Part shown: piece after piece, positions 35,609 to 44,720 of the stretch
Layout of the letters: each line of letters starts with the position of its first letter
Position numbering within the stretch: position 1 is the stretch's first letter
Assembly (NCBI RefSeq): GCF_021538675.1
Contig: NZ_JAJUKH010000012.1
Span: forward strand, 1 to 64,000
DNA: 64,000 bases
Direction: 5' to 3'
Origin: Paenarthrobacter sp. AR 02
GTDB lineage: Bacteria; Actinomycetota; Actinomycetes; Actinomycetales; Micrococcaceae
Position numbers and translations under genes: made by a program
The notes under the pieces: model-generated
Told to the model about the DNA's origin: nothing
Databases searched by the model: none
Seen by the model: only the letters and a program-made list of their open reading frames with translations

Positions 35609-36817
35609 CTAACCCGGCCGCACGTCCGTCCTGAGCCGTGGCCGGACCTGACGGAGCGCCAAGAGTGGGAAGAGCAGCAGCGAGATCATCCCGGCCCCTA
35701 CAAGTGCCGACGCGATTCCGCTGGTAATGAGCCCTTGGTCGCGGCCGATGGCGGTCACGGCAACAATGATGGGCAGTCCGGTGGCCCCGAACAGGATCAA
35801 GGCCCGCTTCTCGTTGGGTGAGGAGCCCGGCGGAGCGACGAGGAGTGATGGCAGCCCGCGAATGACCAGCAAAAGGACCACGAACAACGGGACCAGCGCC
35901 AGGGTGGCGGGGCTGGAGGTCAGGGCAGTGAGGTCGAAGTCGATACCGGCGTCGATGAAGAAGACCGGAACCAGGAACCCGAACGCAATGGCGTCGAGCT
36001 TCGTTTCGACCACCTTCCGGTCCTGCTCCGGCGCCCTGGCCATGACGGTTTTCCAGAGGACTCCGGCGGCAAATGCACCGAGCAGCATGTCAAGGCCCAA
36101 CACCATGCTCAGCACAACCAGGGCGCTCAAGATCAGCATGATGGACCTGACAGCAAACTGGCTGCTCGTGTGCAGGGTCCGGGCCACGTGGGCGTGGAAC
36201 GCGGTGTGGCGTGCGCGGGAAGCGACGAAGACCGCAACACCGGTAAGGACAACGAAACCCACCAATACCACCGACGCAATGCCTACGTGGCGCCCGCTGA
36301 AGAACAGCGAGATGGCGATCAGCGGCCCAAACTCGCCGGCTGCCCCGAGAGCCGTTACGGCGATCCCAAGAGGCGAGGCTGAGGTTCCCGTATCACGAAG
36401 GATCGGCAGAATGGCACCCAGCGCAGTGGAGGATAAGGCGATGCCAATGATGACGGCCGCTTCCGGGCCTGGAGCCAGCAGGAGTCCGGCGCCGATGCCC
36501 GCGGCGAGGGAGATCACCCAACCCGCTGCTGCGCGGTTGGCAGGCCTGCCCCGGATGGTCGAAAACTCGATCTCGTTTCCGGCGACAAAAAACAGCATGG
36601 CAACGCCGAAGTCGGCCAGGGTGTCGGTGAAATGGGTCGACTCGATCCATCCCAGCAGGCTCGGGCCCAACAGGATTCCCAAGCCAATCTCGAAGACCAC
36701 GATCGGGACCTTGGCTACACGATCCAACAACCGGGCCGCAAGCGGCGCTGCCACGGCGAGCAGGGCTATCAGCACCAATGAAGTGGACAGATCCTGCATG
36801 GGCGTCGCCGATGTCAC
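35609..36817 (-). CDS. Monovalent cation:proton antiporter (CPA2/Kef-like)
   Basis: About 402 residues. The GTG at 36817 overlaps the LigD stop as GTGA and is a natural coupled start; an ATG at 36799 is the alternative. Around twelve hydrophobic segments. Family motifs are VPIVVFEIGLGILLGPSLLG, LADFGVAMLFFVAGNEIEFS (Kef-type Asn-Glu), AALSST-like IALSSTALGAILP, and GFLVPVFFIDAGIDFDL. It should exchange Na+ or K+ for protons in the cytoplasmic membrane. The C-terminal TrkA-N regulatory domain of KefB/C is absent. Confidence 0.85.
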   Translation of the reverse strand: MTSATPMQDLSTSLVLIALLAVAAPLAARLLDRVAKVPIVVFEIGLGILLGPSLLGWIESTHFTDTLADFGVAMLFFVAGNEIEFSTIRGRPANRAAAGWVISLAAGIGAGLLLAPGPEAAVIIGIALSSTALGAILPILRDTGTSASPLGIAVTALGAAGEFGPLIAISLFFSGRHVGIASVVLVGFVVLTGVAVFVASRARHTAFHAHVARTLHTSSQFAVRSIMLILSALVVLSMVLGLDMLLGAFAAGVLWKTVMARAPEQDRKVVETKLDAIAFGFLVPVFFIDAGIDFDLTALTSSPATLALVPLFVVLLLVIRGLPSLLVAPPGSSPNEKRALILFGATGLPIIVAVTAIGRDQGLITSGIASALVGAGMISLLLFPLLALRQVRPRLRTDVRPG

Positions 36818-38052
36818 GGCCGGCCGGGCCAATCCTTGCCGGCCCAGAGATCATAGTTGGCTACCAGGGCTTCCTGCGCAGGACGGTGTTCTTCCGGTAT
36901 GTGTTGGAGGTTGATGCGCACCCGGTACCAAAGGGAACTCGAACCCCGCATCCCGTCAATAAGGACATCCGCAGGGCGTAGCGCGGAGGTGAGGTCGGAA
37001 TGGCCTGCCTTCCACTGTTCGAGTGCTGCAAGTGCTTCCGGTTTGGTTTTGGTCCTGGCCACCTCAATGAGCGGCATGCTGGACATCCTCCTGCCCGATC
37101 CGTCACCGGCCCGCGGCGCCTTCTCTGCCGGCCCGAGCTCCGTGGCCAGTGCGAGAAGGCCGTCCAGTGAACCCGCGGCGTCATCAATGCCCGCGTGGGG
37201 ATCGCCGGATTCGGCGAAGCGGACCGGAACCGTAAGTGCGGTGAACTGTTCAGGTTGGGCGGTCCGCACTTCCTCCCAGCTCAGCGGCGTCGATACCCTG
37301 GCATCGGGGAGTGACCGGATCGAATAGGCTGATGCCACGGTGCGGTCCTTGGCGTTTTGGTTGAAGTCGACAAAGACGCTTTCGCCGCGTTCTTCCTTCC
37401 ACCACCGCGCTGTGGCGAGCCCCGGGGCGCGGTTCTCCACTTCACGCGCCAGCGTTTCTGCAGCCAGCCGAACATCGCGGAAGGACCACTGCGGCGAAAT
37501 ACGCGCCAGGATGTGGAGCCCCCGCGAACCGCTGGTTTTGGGCCACCCCACGAGTCCGACATCGGCCATTACCTCGCGCGCGACGTAGGCGGTGTCCACG
37601 ATCTGTGACCAGTCCACCCCCGGCATCGGATCGAGATCGACCCGGAGCTCGTCCGGGTGCTCGAGGTCCTCGGCCCGTACTGGGTGCGGGTTCAGGTCAA
37701 GGCATCCCAGGTTGACCACCCATGCCAGGCCCGCGGCATCCCTGATGACGGTTTCTTCAGCGGAGGTGCCTGATGAGTAGTGCAGGGTTGCTGTATCGAT
37801 GAACTCCGGATGGTTCTCAGGCACGCGCTTTTGAAAGAACGGCTCAGCATCGATGCCCTTCGGGAAGCGTTTGAGGACCATGGGGCGACCCCCGGCTCCC
37901 CGCAAGGCACCGTCAGCGACCGCCAGGTAGTAGCGGACCAGGTCCATCTTGGTCAGCCCGGGCTCGGGGAAAACCACCTTATCCGGATTGGAGATGCGGA
38001 CTTCGGCGCCGTCGACGTCCAGGATCTCCGCCGGCGTCTTGGAGGGGCTCAT
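36814..38052 (-). CDS. ligD: LigD-type primase-polymerase for DNA end joining
   Basis: 412 residues; only the polymerase part of LigD (ligase and nuclease domains absent). Archaeo-eukaryotic-primase motifs: LRVDLDPMPGVDW with the catalytic DxD, KTSGSRGLHILARI, and ESVFVDFNQNAKDRTVASAY, with AVSYSxR replaced by YSIRSLPDARVSTPL. It adds nucleotides to broken DNA ends in the Ku/LigD pathway. Its C-terminal 90 residues (MPLIEVARTKTKPEALAALE) form an extra basic region. No ku gene is next to it. It is followed, with a 4-base overlap, by a cation antiporter, an unexpected partner. Confidence 0.9.
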   Translation of the reverse strand: MSPSKTPAEILDVDGAEVRISNPDKVVFPEPGLTKMDLVRYYLAVADGALRGAGGRPMVLKRFPKGIDAEPFFQKRVPENHPEFIDTATLHYSSGTSAEETVIRDAAGLAWVVNLGCLDLNPHPVRAEDLEHPDELRVDLDPMPGVDWSQIVDTAYVAREVMADVGLVGWPKTSGSRGLHILARISPQWSFRDVRLAAETLAREVENRAPGLATARWWKEERGESVFVDFNQNAKDRTVASAYSIRSLPDARVSTPLSWEEVRTAQPEQFTALTVPVRFAESGDPHAGIDDAAGSLDGLLALATELGPAEKAPRAGDGSGRRMSSMPLIEVARTKTKPEALAALEQWKAGHSDLTSALRPADVLIDGMRGSSSLWYRVRINLQHIPEEHRPAQEALVANYDLWAGKDWPGRP

Positions 38053-38060
38053 GCGGCCAC

Positions 38061-38282
38061 GCTAGCAAGCAACAACCGTTCCAGCCAGAGTCCCAGAAGA
38101 AGAAGTCCGGTAAAAACATCCTCGAAAAGCGGGCGGAAAAGCGGGCCGACATTGAAATGCAGAAATTGCTGGTTGAACTTATTGATCCTGCCCGGCTTCA
38201 CGAGCCCGTCAGGGTCGAAAATTCGGGTTGTCCCTTGCCGATGAACCCCCGCGCTGAGCAGACTCATGCCTCGGCACCATGA
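38061..38282 (+). other. Possible remnant of a small basic protein gene
   Basis: Within the 308-bp gap between the divergent ligD and poxB genes, the + frame reads KQQPFQPESQKKKSGKNILE, KRAEKRADIEMQKLLVELID and then to TGA at 38280-38282. It has no ATG, GTG or TTG at its head. Its Lys/Glu-rich helix resembles small actinobacterial proteins, so it may have lost its start. On the opposite strand a 72-codon frame (ATG 38267, ATGA overlap with ligD) contains RIFDPDGLVKPGRI, like the C-terminus of FAD-linked oxidases. At most one reading is real. Confidence 0.3.
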
Positions 38283-38360
38283 TGCGCAGACCGCTCGGAG
38301 GCTGGGCGACTATATTTGGCCATGTCAGCCCACCGCCACAACTGAGGGAGCCTGCACATT

Positions 38361-40109
38361 ATGGCGAAGGAACTTGCCACCCAGCTTATCGAACAACTCC
38401 AGGCTGCCGGGGTGCAGCGGATCTACGGAATAGTGGGGGACAGCCTCAACCCGGTGGTCGATGCAGTCCGCCAAACAGGCGGGTCAAGCAAGGGCGGCAT
38501 CGACTGGATCCATGTCCGCCACGAGGAAGCTGCCGCCTTTGCTGCCGCTGCCGAGGCCCAGCTCACCGGCAAACTGGCCGTTTGCGCTGGCTCCTGCGGC
38601 CCGGGGAACCTGCATCTGATCAATGGCCTCTACGATGCCAACCGCACCGGCGCACCCGTTTTGGCCATAGCCTCCCACATTCCAAGCAAGCAGATCGGAA
38701 GTGGCTTCTTCCAGGAGACCCACCCGGACCGGCTCTTCAACGAGTGTTCCGTGTACTCCGAAATGATCAGCACGGCCGAACAGGCGCCCAGGGTCATGCA
38801 CAGCGCCATCCAGAGCGCACTTGGCCTGGGTGGAGTCGCCGTGGTCACCTTGCCTGGCGATATTGCGGGACTGGAAGCCACCGCGCCAACGCCCCTGCCC
38901 GCGACCTTCCGGCCCGCCAGCCTTGTCCCTGATCCAACCAGCGTCCAGGAACTGGCGAAAGCAATCAACGACGCCGGAAAGGTCGCCATTTTCGCCGGCG
39001 CGGGCGTCGAAGGTGCGCACAGTGAATTGATTTCGTTGGCTGAATTGATCAACGCTCCCATAGGCCACTCGTTGCGGGGCAAGGATTTTGTCCAATACGA
39101 CAACCCATTCGACATAGGCATGACCGGACTGCTCGGTTATGGTGCCGCCGCCGAGGGCATCGAGGACGCCGATCTGCTCATCCTGTTGGGTACCGATTTC
39201 CCCTATGACCAGTTCCTGCCCGACACCCGGACCGCCCAGGTGGATCGCGCCGCCCAGCGGTTGGGGCGTCGGACCGACGTCGACATCGCAGTCCATGGCG
39301 ACGTGCTCCCCACGCTGAAAGCACTCTTGCCGCTGGTGCAACCGAAAAAGAACCGCCGCTTCCTGGACCAGATGCTCAAAAAGCATGATCGCCTCATGAA
39401 CAAGGCCGTGGGTGCCTACACGCGCAAGGTCGAGAAGAAGCAACCCATTCACCCCGAATACGCGGCATCGCTGCTCGACCAGGTAGCTGCGGAGGACGCC
39501 GTCTTCACGGCCGACACCGGAATGTGCAACGTCTGGACCGCGCGGTACATCAACCCGCTGGGTACCCGTCGCCTGATCGGGTCCTTCCTGCACGGCTCCA
39601 TGGCGAACGCGTTGCCCCATGCCATCGGTGCGCAGCTGGCCTATCCGGGACGGCAGGTGGTTTCCGTGTCCGGTGATGGCGGCTTGTCCATGCTCCTGGG
39701 CGAACTCGTCACTGTGGCCGCGCATAAGTTGCCGGTCAACGTCGTGGTGTTCAACAACTCCACGCTGGGCATGGTCAAGCTCGAAATGCTGGTGGACGGG
39801 CTGCCCGACTTCGGTGTGGATGTGCCCGAGGCCAACTACGCGGCCGTGGCCAAGGCCCTGGGCTTCCATGCCGTGCGCGTTACGGATCCTGCTGACATTG
39901 AGGCCGCCTACCGGGAGGCCTTCGCGCATCCCGGCCCTTCCTTGGTGGAGCTCATTACGGACCCGAACGCCCTGTCCATCCCGCCGAAGATCTCCGGTTC
40001 ACAGGTCATCGGCTTTGCCACTGCGATGTCCAAGGTGGTGTTGAACCGCGGTGCCGGTGAGGCTGTCAGCATGGCCCGCAGCAACCTGCGGAACATCCCG
40101 CGACGCTGA
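38361..40109 (+). CDS. poxB: Pyruvate dehydrogenase (quinone), thiamine-pyrophosphate enzyme
   Basis: 582 residues, the PoxB length. Three ThDP-enzyme domains: N-terminal with the catalytic glutamate in WIHVRHEEAAAFAAAAEA, central FAD-type domain (AKAINDAGKVAIFAGAGVEG), and C-terminal ThDP-binding VVSVSGDGGLSMLLGELVTV with the metal motif completed by NNSTLGMVKLEM. It decarboxylates pyruvate to acetate and passes electrons to membrane quinone. The C-terminal tail (MARSNLRNIPRR) is basic and amphipathic, like the lipid-binding end of E. coli PoxB. GAGGGAG lies 9 bases before the ATG. Confidence 0.92.
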   Translation: MAKELATQLIEQLQAAGVQRIYGIVGDSLNPVVDAVRQTGGSSKGGIDWIHVRHEEAAAFAAAAEAQLTGKLAVCAGSCGPGNLHLINGLYDANRTGAPVLAIASHIPSKQIGSGFFQETHPDRLFNECSVYSEMISTAEQAPRVMHSAIQSALGLGGVAVVTLPGDIAGLEATAPTPLPATFRPASLVPDPTSVQELAKAINDAGKVAIFAGAGVEGAHSELISLAELINAPIGHSLRGKDFVQYDNPFDIGMTGLLGYGAAAEGIEDADLLILLGTDFPYDQFLPDTRTAQVDRAAQRLGRRTDVDIAVHGDVLPTLKALLPLVQPKKNRRFLDQMLKKHDRLMNKAVGAYTRKVEKKQPIHPEYAASLLDQVAAEDAVFTADTGMCNVWTARYINPLGTRRLIGSFLHGSMANALPHAIGAQLAYPGRQVVSVSGDGGLSMLLGELVTVAAHKLPVNVVVFNNSTLGMVKLEMLVDGLPDFGVDVPEANYAAVAKALGFHAVRVTDPADIEAAYREAFAHPGPSLVELITDPNALSIPPKISGSQVIGFATAMSKVVLNRGAGEAVSMARSNLRNIPRR

Positions 40110-40110
40110 C

Positions 40111-42678
40111 TCAGCCCCCGTAGGTGGCGGCCAGGTAGGGTGCCGTCCGGCTGCTGGTGGAACGCGAGACGACGGCGGGCGGCCCGGCGGCAATGATGGT
40201 GCCGCCGGCGTCGCCGCCGCCGGGACCGAGGTCGATCACCCAGTCGGCCCCGGCAACGACGTCCATCTCGTGTTCGACCACGATCACGGTGTTCCCCGCG
40301 TCGACGAGCCGGTGCAGTTGCGCCATGAGGAGCTGCACATCAGCGGGGTGAAGCCCCGTGGTGGGTTCGTCGAGGACGTAAAGGGTGTGCCCCCGCTGAA
40401 CGCGCTGCAGCTCAGTGGCGAGCTTGATGCGTTGGGCTTCACCACCGGAGAGTTCGGTGGCAGGCTGGCCCAAGCGAAGGTAACCCAGGCCCACCTCCAG
40501 CAGGGTTTGCAGGCTGCGTGCGACGCCTGGCAGCCCGGACAGGAAGTCAGACGCAGCCTCCACTGTCATGCCCAGGACATCGGCGATGCTCTTACCGTGG
40601 TACTTCACTTCAAGGGTTTCCGGGTTGAACCGTGAGCCCTGGCATTCCGGGCATGGACCGTAGCTGCCGGGCAGGAACAAAAGCTCCACGGCGACGAATC
40701 CTTCGCCCTGACAGGTTTCGCAGCGGCCCCCGGCGACGTTGAAGGAGAAGCGGCCAGGGCCAAAGCCGCGGGCTCGGGCGTCTTCGGTGGCAGCGAACTC
40801 TTTCCGCACACCATCAAACAGGCCGGTGTACGTCGCCAGGTTGGACCGGGGTGTACGGCCAATGGGCTTCTGGTCGACCTTGACGAGCCGGTCCAGCCCA
40901 TGGAGTCCGGAAACTGTTCCCGCGCTGTCGGCTGCGTCCCCGTCCGTAGTCTCCAGGCTCCCGGGATGAAGCGCCGCGCCCACCACCTCGGCCAGGACCT
41001 GGCTGACAAGGGTTGATTTTCCAGAACCTGAAACTCCTGTCACGGCTGTCAGGACACCCAGCGGGAATGTGGCCTCAAGGTCGCGCAGGTTATGCCGGTT
41101 GATGTTGTGAAGCGTCAGCCATTCTGTTGCTTCACGGGGTGGGCTTGTGCGTGGCCGACGCCCGGTGGCGGCAGAACCGCCGTCGTTCTTTTGCTTGCCA
41201 CCAGAGCTGCCGGCAGGGAAAAGGAAGGGCCGCGTCACGGACTCCTCAACGTCTGCGAGGCCGGATACGGGCCCGCTGTAGAGAATCTCCCCGCCACCTT
41301 CACCTGCGCGCGGACCAACATCAACCAACCAATCGGCAGCCCGCACGAATTCCATGTTGTGCTCCACCACAAACACGGAGTTGCCGGAGGCCTTGAGCTG
41401 GTTCAGGACATCGAGCAGGGACTCGGCGTCGGCGGGGTGCAGGCCCGCCGACGGTTCATCGAGCACATACACCACCCCAAAGAGCCCTGACCGCAGCTGC
41501 GTGGCAATCCTGAGCCGCTGCATTTCGCCCGGGGAAAGCGTGGGCGTCTGGCGGCCCAGCGCCAGGTATCCGAGGCCAAGGTCAGTCAGTACCGTGACGC
41601 GTTTGAGCAGGTCTCGGGTGATGGCAACGGCTACTTCGGTGACCTCGCCGGAAACATGCTTTCTGGAAGCTGTTCCAGCTGACTCAAGCTTGGTCGTCGG
41701 CCGGATGACGTCGGCCAGCTCAGTCATGGGCAGCGCATTGAGTTCGGCGATGTTCTTCCCGGCAAAGGTCACCGCCAGCGCCTCCGGCCGCAGACCGCTG
41801 CCGCCGCAGCGCGGGCACGGGCCGCTGACCATGAAGCGCAGCACACGCTCTCGCATGGTGGTGCTCTTGGAATCGGCCAAGGTGTGCAGGACGTAGCTCC
41901 TGGCGCTCCAGAACCGGCCTTTGTATGGCTTGGCCACCCGATCCCGCTGCGGGGTCACTTCGACCACCGGTTGCTCCTCGGTGAACAGGATCCACTCGCG
42001 GTCCTTCTTGGGAAGTTTTCGCCAGGGAGTATCCACGTCGTAGCCCAGGTGTGTCAGGATGTCGCGGAGGTTCTTCCCTTGCCAGGCCCCTGGCCAGGCT
42101 GCAATGGCACCATCCCGGATGCTGAGGGTCGGATCAGGGACCAAGGACGCTTCGGTGACGGTGTGGGCGGTACCCAGACCGTGGCACTCGGGGCAGGCTC
42201 CTGCCGCGGTGTTCGGGGAGAAGGCGTCGGAATCGAGTTGCCCTACGCCCTCCGGGTAGGTCCCGGAACGTGAAAAGAGCATCCGCAACGAGTTCGACAG
42301 GGTTGTCACTGTTCCCACGCTCGAGCGGGCAGTGGCGGTACCGCGGCGTTGTTGGAGAGCGACGGCGGGTGGCAGGCCGGTGATGGAATCAACCCTGGGG
42401 TTGTGGCCCTGTTGGATGAGTCGTCGGGCGTAGGGGGCCACGGATTCGAAGTAGCGGCGTTGGGCTTCGGCAAAGATGGTGCCGAAGGCCAGGGAGGACT
42501 TCCCTGAACCGGAAACCCCGGTGAAGGCCACGATCGAATCGCGGGGGACACTGACGTCGATGTTGCGGAGGTTGTTCTCGCGTGCCCCGTGGACCCGCAC
42601 GAAGCCGTCCTCGGCAGGGGACTGCGCTGCAGCAGCATCGGAACCGGGCCCTTGAGTCATCATCAGTTTGCTGTCCAT
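40111..42678 (-). CDS. UvrA-like ABC ATPase (UvrA2/drug-resistance class)
   Basis: 855 residues, about 90 shorter than UvrA and apparently without the UvrB-binding insert. Two ABC modules: Walker A AFTGVSGSGKSSLAFGTIF near residue 55 with signature LSPGEMQRLRIATQLR, and Walker A AVTGVSGSGKSTLVSQVL near 550 with signature ELSGGEAQRIKLATELQ and IVVEHEMDVVAGADWVIDLG. Zinc-finger cysteines remain in GPCPRCGGSG, CETCQGEG and GPCPECQGSRF. UvrA2 proteins bind DNA and are linked to tolerance of DNA-intercalating drugs. Convergent with poxB, stop to stop with one base between. Confidence 0.88.
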   Translation of the reverse strand: MDSKLMMTQGPGSDAAAAQSPAEDGFVRVHGARENNLRNIDVSVPRDSIVAFTGVSGSGKSSLAFGTIFAEAQRRYFESVAPYARRLIQQGHNPRVDSITGLPPAVALQQRRGTATARSSVGTVTTLSNSLRMLFSRSGTYPEGVGQLDSDAFSPNTAAGACPECHGLGTAHTVTEASLVPDPTLSIRDGAIAAWPGAWQGKNLRDILTHLGYDVDTPWRKLPKKDREWILFTEEQPVVEVTPQRDRVAKPYKGRFWSARSYVLHTLADSKSTTMRERVLRFMVSGPCPRCGGSGLRPEALAVTFAGKNIAELNALPMTELADVIRPTTKLESAGTASRKHVSGEVTEVAVAITRDLLKRVTVLTDLGLGYLALGRQTPTLSPGEMQRLRIATQLRSGLFGVVYVLDEPSAGLHPADAESLLDVLNQLKASGNSVFVVEHNMEFVRAADWLVDVGPRAGEGGGEILYSGPVSGLADVEESVTRPFLFPAGSSGGKQKNDGGSAATGRRPRTSPPREATEWLTLHNINRHNLRDLEATFPLGVLTAVTGVSGSGKSTLVSQVLAEVVGAALHPGSLETTDGDAADSAGTVSGLHGLDRLVKVDQKPIGRTPRSNLATYTGLFDGVRKEFAATEDARARGFGPGRFSFNVAGGRCETCQGEGFVAVELLFLPGSYGPCPECQGSRFNPETLEVKYHGKSIADVLGMTVEAASDFLSGLPGVARSLQTLLEVGLGYLRLGQPATELSGGEAQRIKLATELQRVQRGHTLYVLDEPTTGLHPADVQLLMAQLHRLVDAGNTVIVVEHEMDVVAGADWVIDLGPGGGDAGGTIIAAGPPAVVSRSTSSRTAPYLAATYGG

Positions 42679-42717
42679 TGATACGACTCTATCGGCGTTT
42701 GGCGCCCGTGCCGTTCC

Positions 42718-43122
42718 CTAACCGCTGACGACGGCGGCTACCGCACTGATCTCCACCAGCGCACCAGGGACGCCCAGGCCTGCAACGAATGCCGCAGTCA
42801 CCAGGGGTGGCTCCTTGGAGGCGAGCTGGGCGGCAATCGCTCCGTAGCCTGCCGGGAGGTCGGCACCTTCGACGAAGAGCACAGTCCACTGGATGACGTC
42901 TTCCAGGCCCGCGCCCGCAGCCTCGAGGGCAGTTTTGGCGTTGTGCAGTGCGCGGGCAGACTGGATGGCCGCGTCGCCTTCTCCAACCAGTTTTCCGTCC
43001 TGGTCGACGGCGTTCTGACCACCGACATAGATGGTTGTTGCGCCGGGGGGAACGACGGCGACGTGGCTGAAGGCGGGGCTGTTGACCAACCCGGGTGGGC
43101 GGAGACGCTGAATAGGTGACAT
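42718..43122 (-). CDS. RidA family protein
   Basis: 134 residues from the ATG at 43122. Sequence INSPAF-like LVNSPAFSHVAVVPPGATTI, YVGGQNAVDQDGKLVGEGDA, ALHNAKTALEAAGAGLEDVI and LVTAAFVAGLGVPGALVEIS define the trimeric RidA/YjgF fold. The catalytic arginine of true RidA imine deaminases is not seen before the final GALVEI (it reads VAGLGVPGALVEI), so this is probably a member of a non-deaminating subgroup. Role unknown. It lies 39 bases upstream of the UvrA2 gene on the same strand. Confidence 0.85.
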   Translation of the reverse strand: MSPIQRLRPPGLVNSPAFSHVAVVPPGATTIYVGGQNAVDQDGKLVGEGDAAIQSARALHNAKTALEAAGAGLEDVIQWTVLFVEGADLPAGYGAIAAQLASKEPPLVTAAFVAGLGVPGALVEISAVAAVVSG

Positions 43123-43167
43123 GAGGGTATGGTGCCATCCGGCGTCGACGGCCAAAAGGGGGCGCCG

Positions 43168-43587
43168 CTAATCGGCGGCAGGCCGACGTCGTTGTTGCTT
43201 GGTTGCCGACCGTTGTTCCTTGGCAGCCCTGTGGCGTCGTGCCGAGCCACGGGTTGGTTTGGAAGGCCGACGGACGGACTCGGGAACGAGGGCCGCCGCA
43301 ATGAGGCCGGCCAGTTTGGCAAGGGCGAGCTCCCGGTTGCGAAGCTGGGACCGCTCCTCGGACGCCGTCACGGTGACGACGCCGGAGACGAGTCGTCGTT
43401 CGAGACGCTTAAGCAGGAGTTGGCGTTGCTCATCAGTGACGGCAAGGGACTCAACGACGTTCCACATCACTTCGGCGCGGGTGTCGGTGGTGTTGACGTG
43501 CTGCCCGCCCGGGCCCGAGGATCGCGAAAATCGCCAGCTGAGTTCAGCGGCGGGGATTTTCAGCAAGGGCGGGATGTCCAAGTCCAT
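43168..43587 (-). CDS. arfB: ArfB-type peptidyl-tRNA hydrolase (ribosome rescue)
   Basis: 139 residues. The release-factor catalytic loop SRSSGPGGQHVNTTDTRAEV carries GGQ, and the C-terminus is a basic disordered tail (SKPTRGSARRHRAAKEQRSA and KQQRRRP) that in ArfB enters the empty mRNA channel of stalled ribosomes. It lacks codon-recognition domains, so it is a stop-codon-independent rescue factor and not RF1/RF2. Transcribed towards the RidA gene, 45 bases before it. Confidence 0.92.
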   Translation of the reverse strand: MDLDIPPLLKIPAAELSWRFSRSSGPGGQHVNTTDTRAEVMWNVVESLAVTDEQRQLLLKRLERRLVSGVVTVTASEERSQLRNRELALAKLAGLIAAALVPESVRRPSKPTRGSARRHRAAKEQRSATKQQRRRPAAD

Positions 43588-43624
43588 GGATTAAGCGTTG
43601 CACGCCCCACGCTAGGATCTTGTC

Positions 43625-44020
43625 ATGGCCGGTTCCCTGGATTTCCTCGGCCCCATTCTTGAGATGATGACGTGGGTGGGGTTTGTCCCCGGCGTGCCTC
43701 TGCTGATCATCGCGTGGGTTGTTGCGAGGCGCCGCTGTCCATGGACGACGGCCGACGGCGAACAGTTCACCGCCGGGGGATACCTGGGACTTCACTGGGT
43801 GGACCAACGCAATGAGGAACAGAAAGTCCTCCTGGACGTCGCGGCGACAGATGGCAGCCTCACATCACGGTCGGTGTTGGTCCACTACGATATCTGCCAC
43901 CCCTCCAGATGCTCCCTTGAGCCGCCAAGGTATGACAACACGGTGCTGATTCTTGGCTGGATCCTCACTGGCATTGGTTTCCTGAGTACCGTCGGTGGAC
44001 TCCTCCTGGTGATCATCTAG
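43625..44020 (+). CDS. Hypothetical small membrane protein
   Basis: 131 residues with one hydrophobic segment near residues 17-35 (VGFVPGVPLLIIAWVVARRR) and one at the C-terminus (VLILGWILTGIGFLSTVGGL). The loop between them carries TAGGYLGLHWVDQRNEEQ and CHPSRCSLEPP, rich in Trp, Cys and His. Topology suggests both ends on the same side of the membrane with a 75-residue soluble loop. Family not recognised. It is divergent from arfB with 37 bp between starts. Confidence 0.7.
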   Translation: MAGSLDFLGPILEMMTWVGFVPGVPLLIIAWVVARRRCPWTTADGEQFTAGGYLGLHWVDQRNEEQKVLLDVAATDGSLTSRSVLVHYDICHPSRCSLEPPRYDNTVLILGWILTGIGFLSTVGGLLLVII

Positions 44021-44102
44021 CTGCGGGCCCTTGAACGCCCGATCGGTGCGGGGCTAGCATTTGCGCACGGCAGGTCCGTGCGGCCAAAACCAGGAGACCC
44101 AG

Positions 44103-44720
44103 ATGAGCGAATCGTCCGCCACGTTGACAGTGGACTTGATTATTTCCTTGGACGGTTACGCCTCAGCCGAAGGCTGGCCGGGGTGGTGGGGGCTGGAGAG
44201 TCCGGAGTACCTGGCGTGGCTGGAGGAAGAAGGCAAAAAGGAGTTCACCACTCTGATGGGGGCAAATACCTACAGGGTCATGTCAGGTATGTCCGAACAG
44301 GCCGCGGGCCAGGATTCAGGTTTCTCCGAACAAGAAGGCGCCGCCCTCACCGGGTTGGCCGCCATGCGTAAAGTGATCTTCTCATCCACCCTGCAGGAGC
44401 CGTTGGCGTGGCCCAACTCGGAGCTGGTCAGCGGTGACGCAGTGGAGGCAGTGCGAAGGATGAAGGAATCCGGAACCAGAAAGTTGATGACCCTGGGCAG
44501 CCTCAGTCTTAGCCGCTCCCTGCTGGCCGCTGGCCTGGTTGACAGGTATCGGCTGGTCATTTTCCCGGTCATCACCGGCCGGACGGGACGGGAGCGGATT
44601 TACGACGGCTATCCGGATGTCTCTCTTGACATGGTGGGCAGCAGGAGGTTTGAAGGCGGGCTGCAAATGCTCGAGTACGTTCCTACTCTCATCGACGGCC
44701 CACGGGCTGGTCGAGTGTGA
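44103..44720 (+). CDS. Dihydrofolate-reductase-family (RibD C-terminal-like) protein
   Basis: 205 residues from the ATG at 44103 (CAGGAGAC upstream). The RibD_C/DHFR fold shows LTVDLIISLDGYASAEGWPG at the start, TTLMGANTYRVMSG, KVIFSSTLQEP, GTRKLMTLGSLSLSRSLLAA (nucleotide-binding turn) and DRYRLVIFPVITGRTGRERI near the end. Members are NADPH reductases of unknown substrate, distinct from FolA. Its last 20 codons are read in another frame by an MBL-fold fragment, and the C-terminus (LIDGPRAGRV) looks unrelated to the family, so the end of this gene may come from the same rearrangement. Confidence 0.85.
   Translation: MSESSATLTVDLIISLDGYASAEGWPGWWGLESPEYLAWLEEEGKKEFTTLMGANTYRVMSGMSEQAAGQDSGFSEQEGAALTGLAAMRKVIFSSTLQEPLAWPNSELVSGDAVEAVRRMKESGTRKLMTLGSLSLSRSLLAAGLVDRYRLVIFPVITGRTGRERIYDGYPDVSLDMVGSRRFEGGLQMLEYVPTLIDGPRAGRV

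Noticed and set aside
38484..39929. 481-codon minus-strand frame
   Set aside because: Antisense shadow of poxB, whose frame carries clear catalytic motifs.
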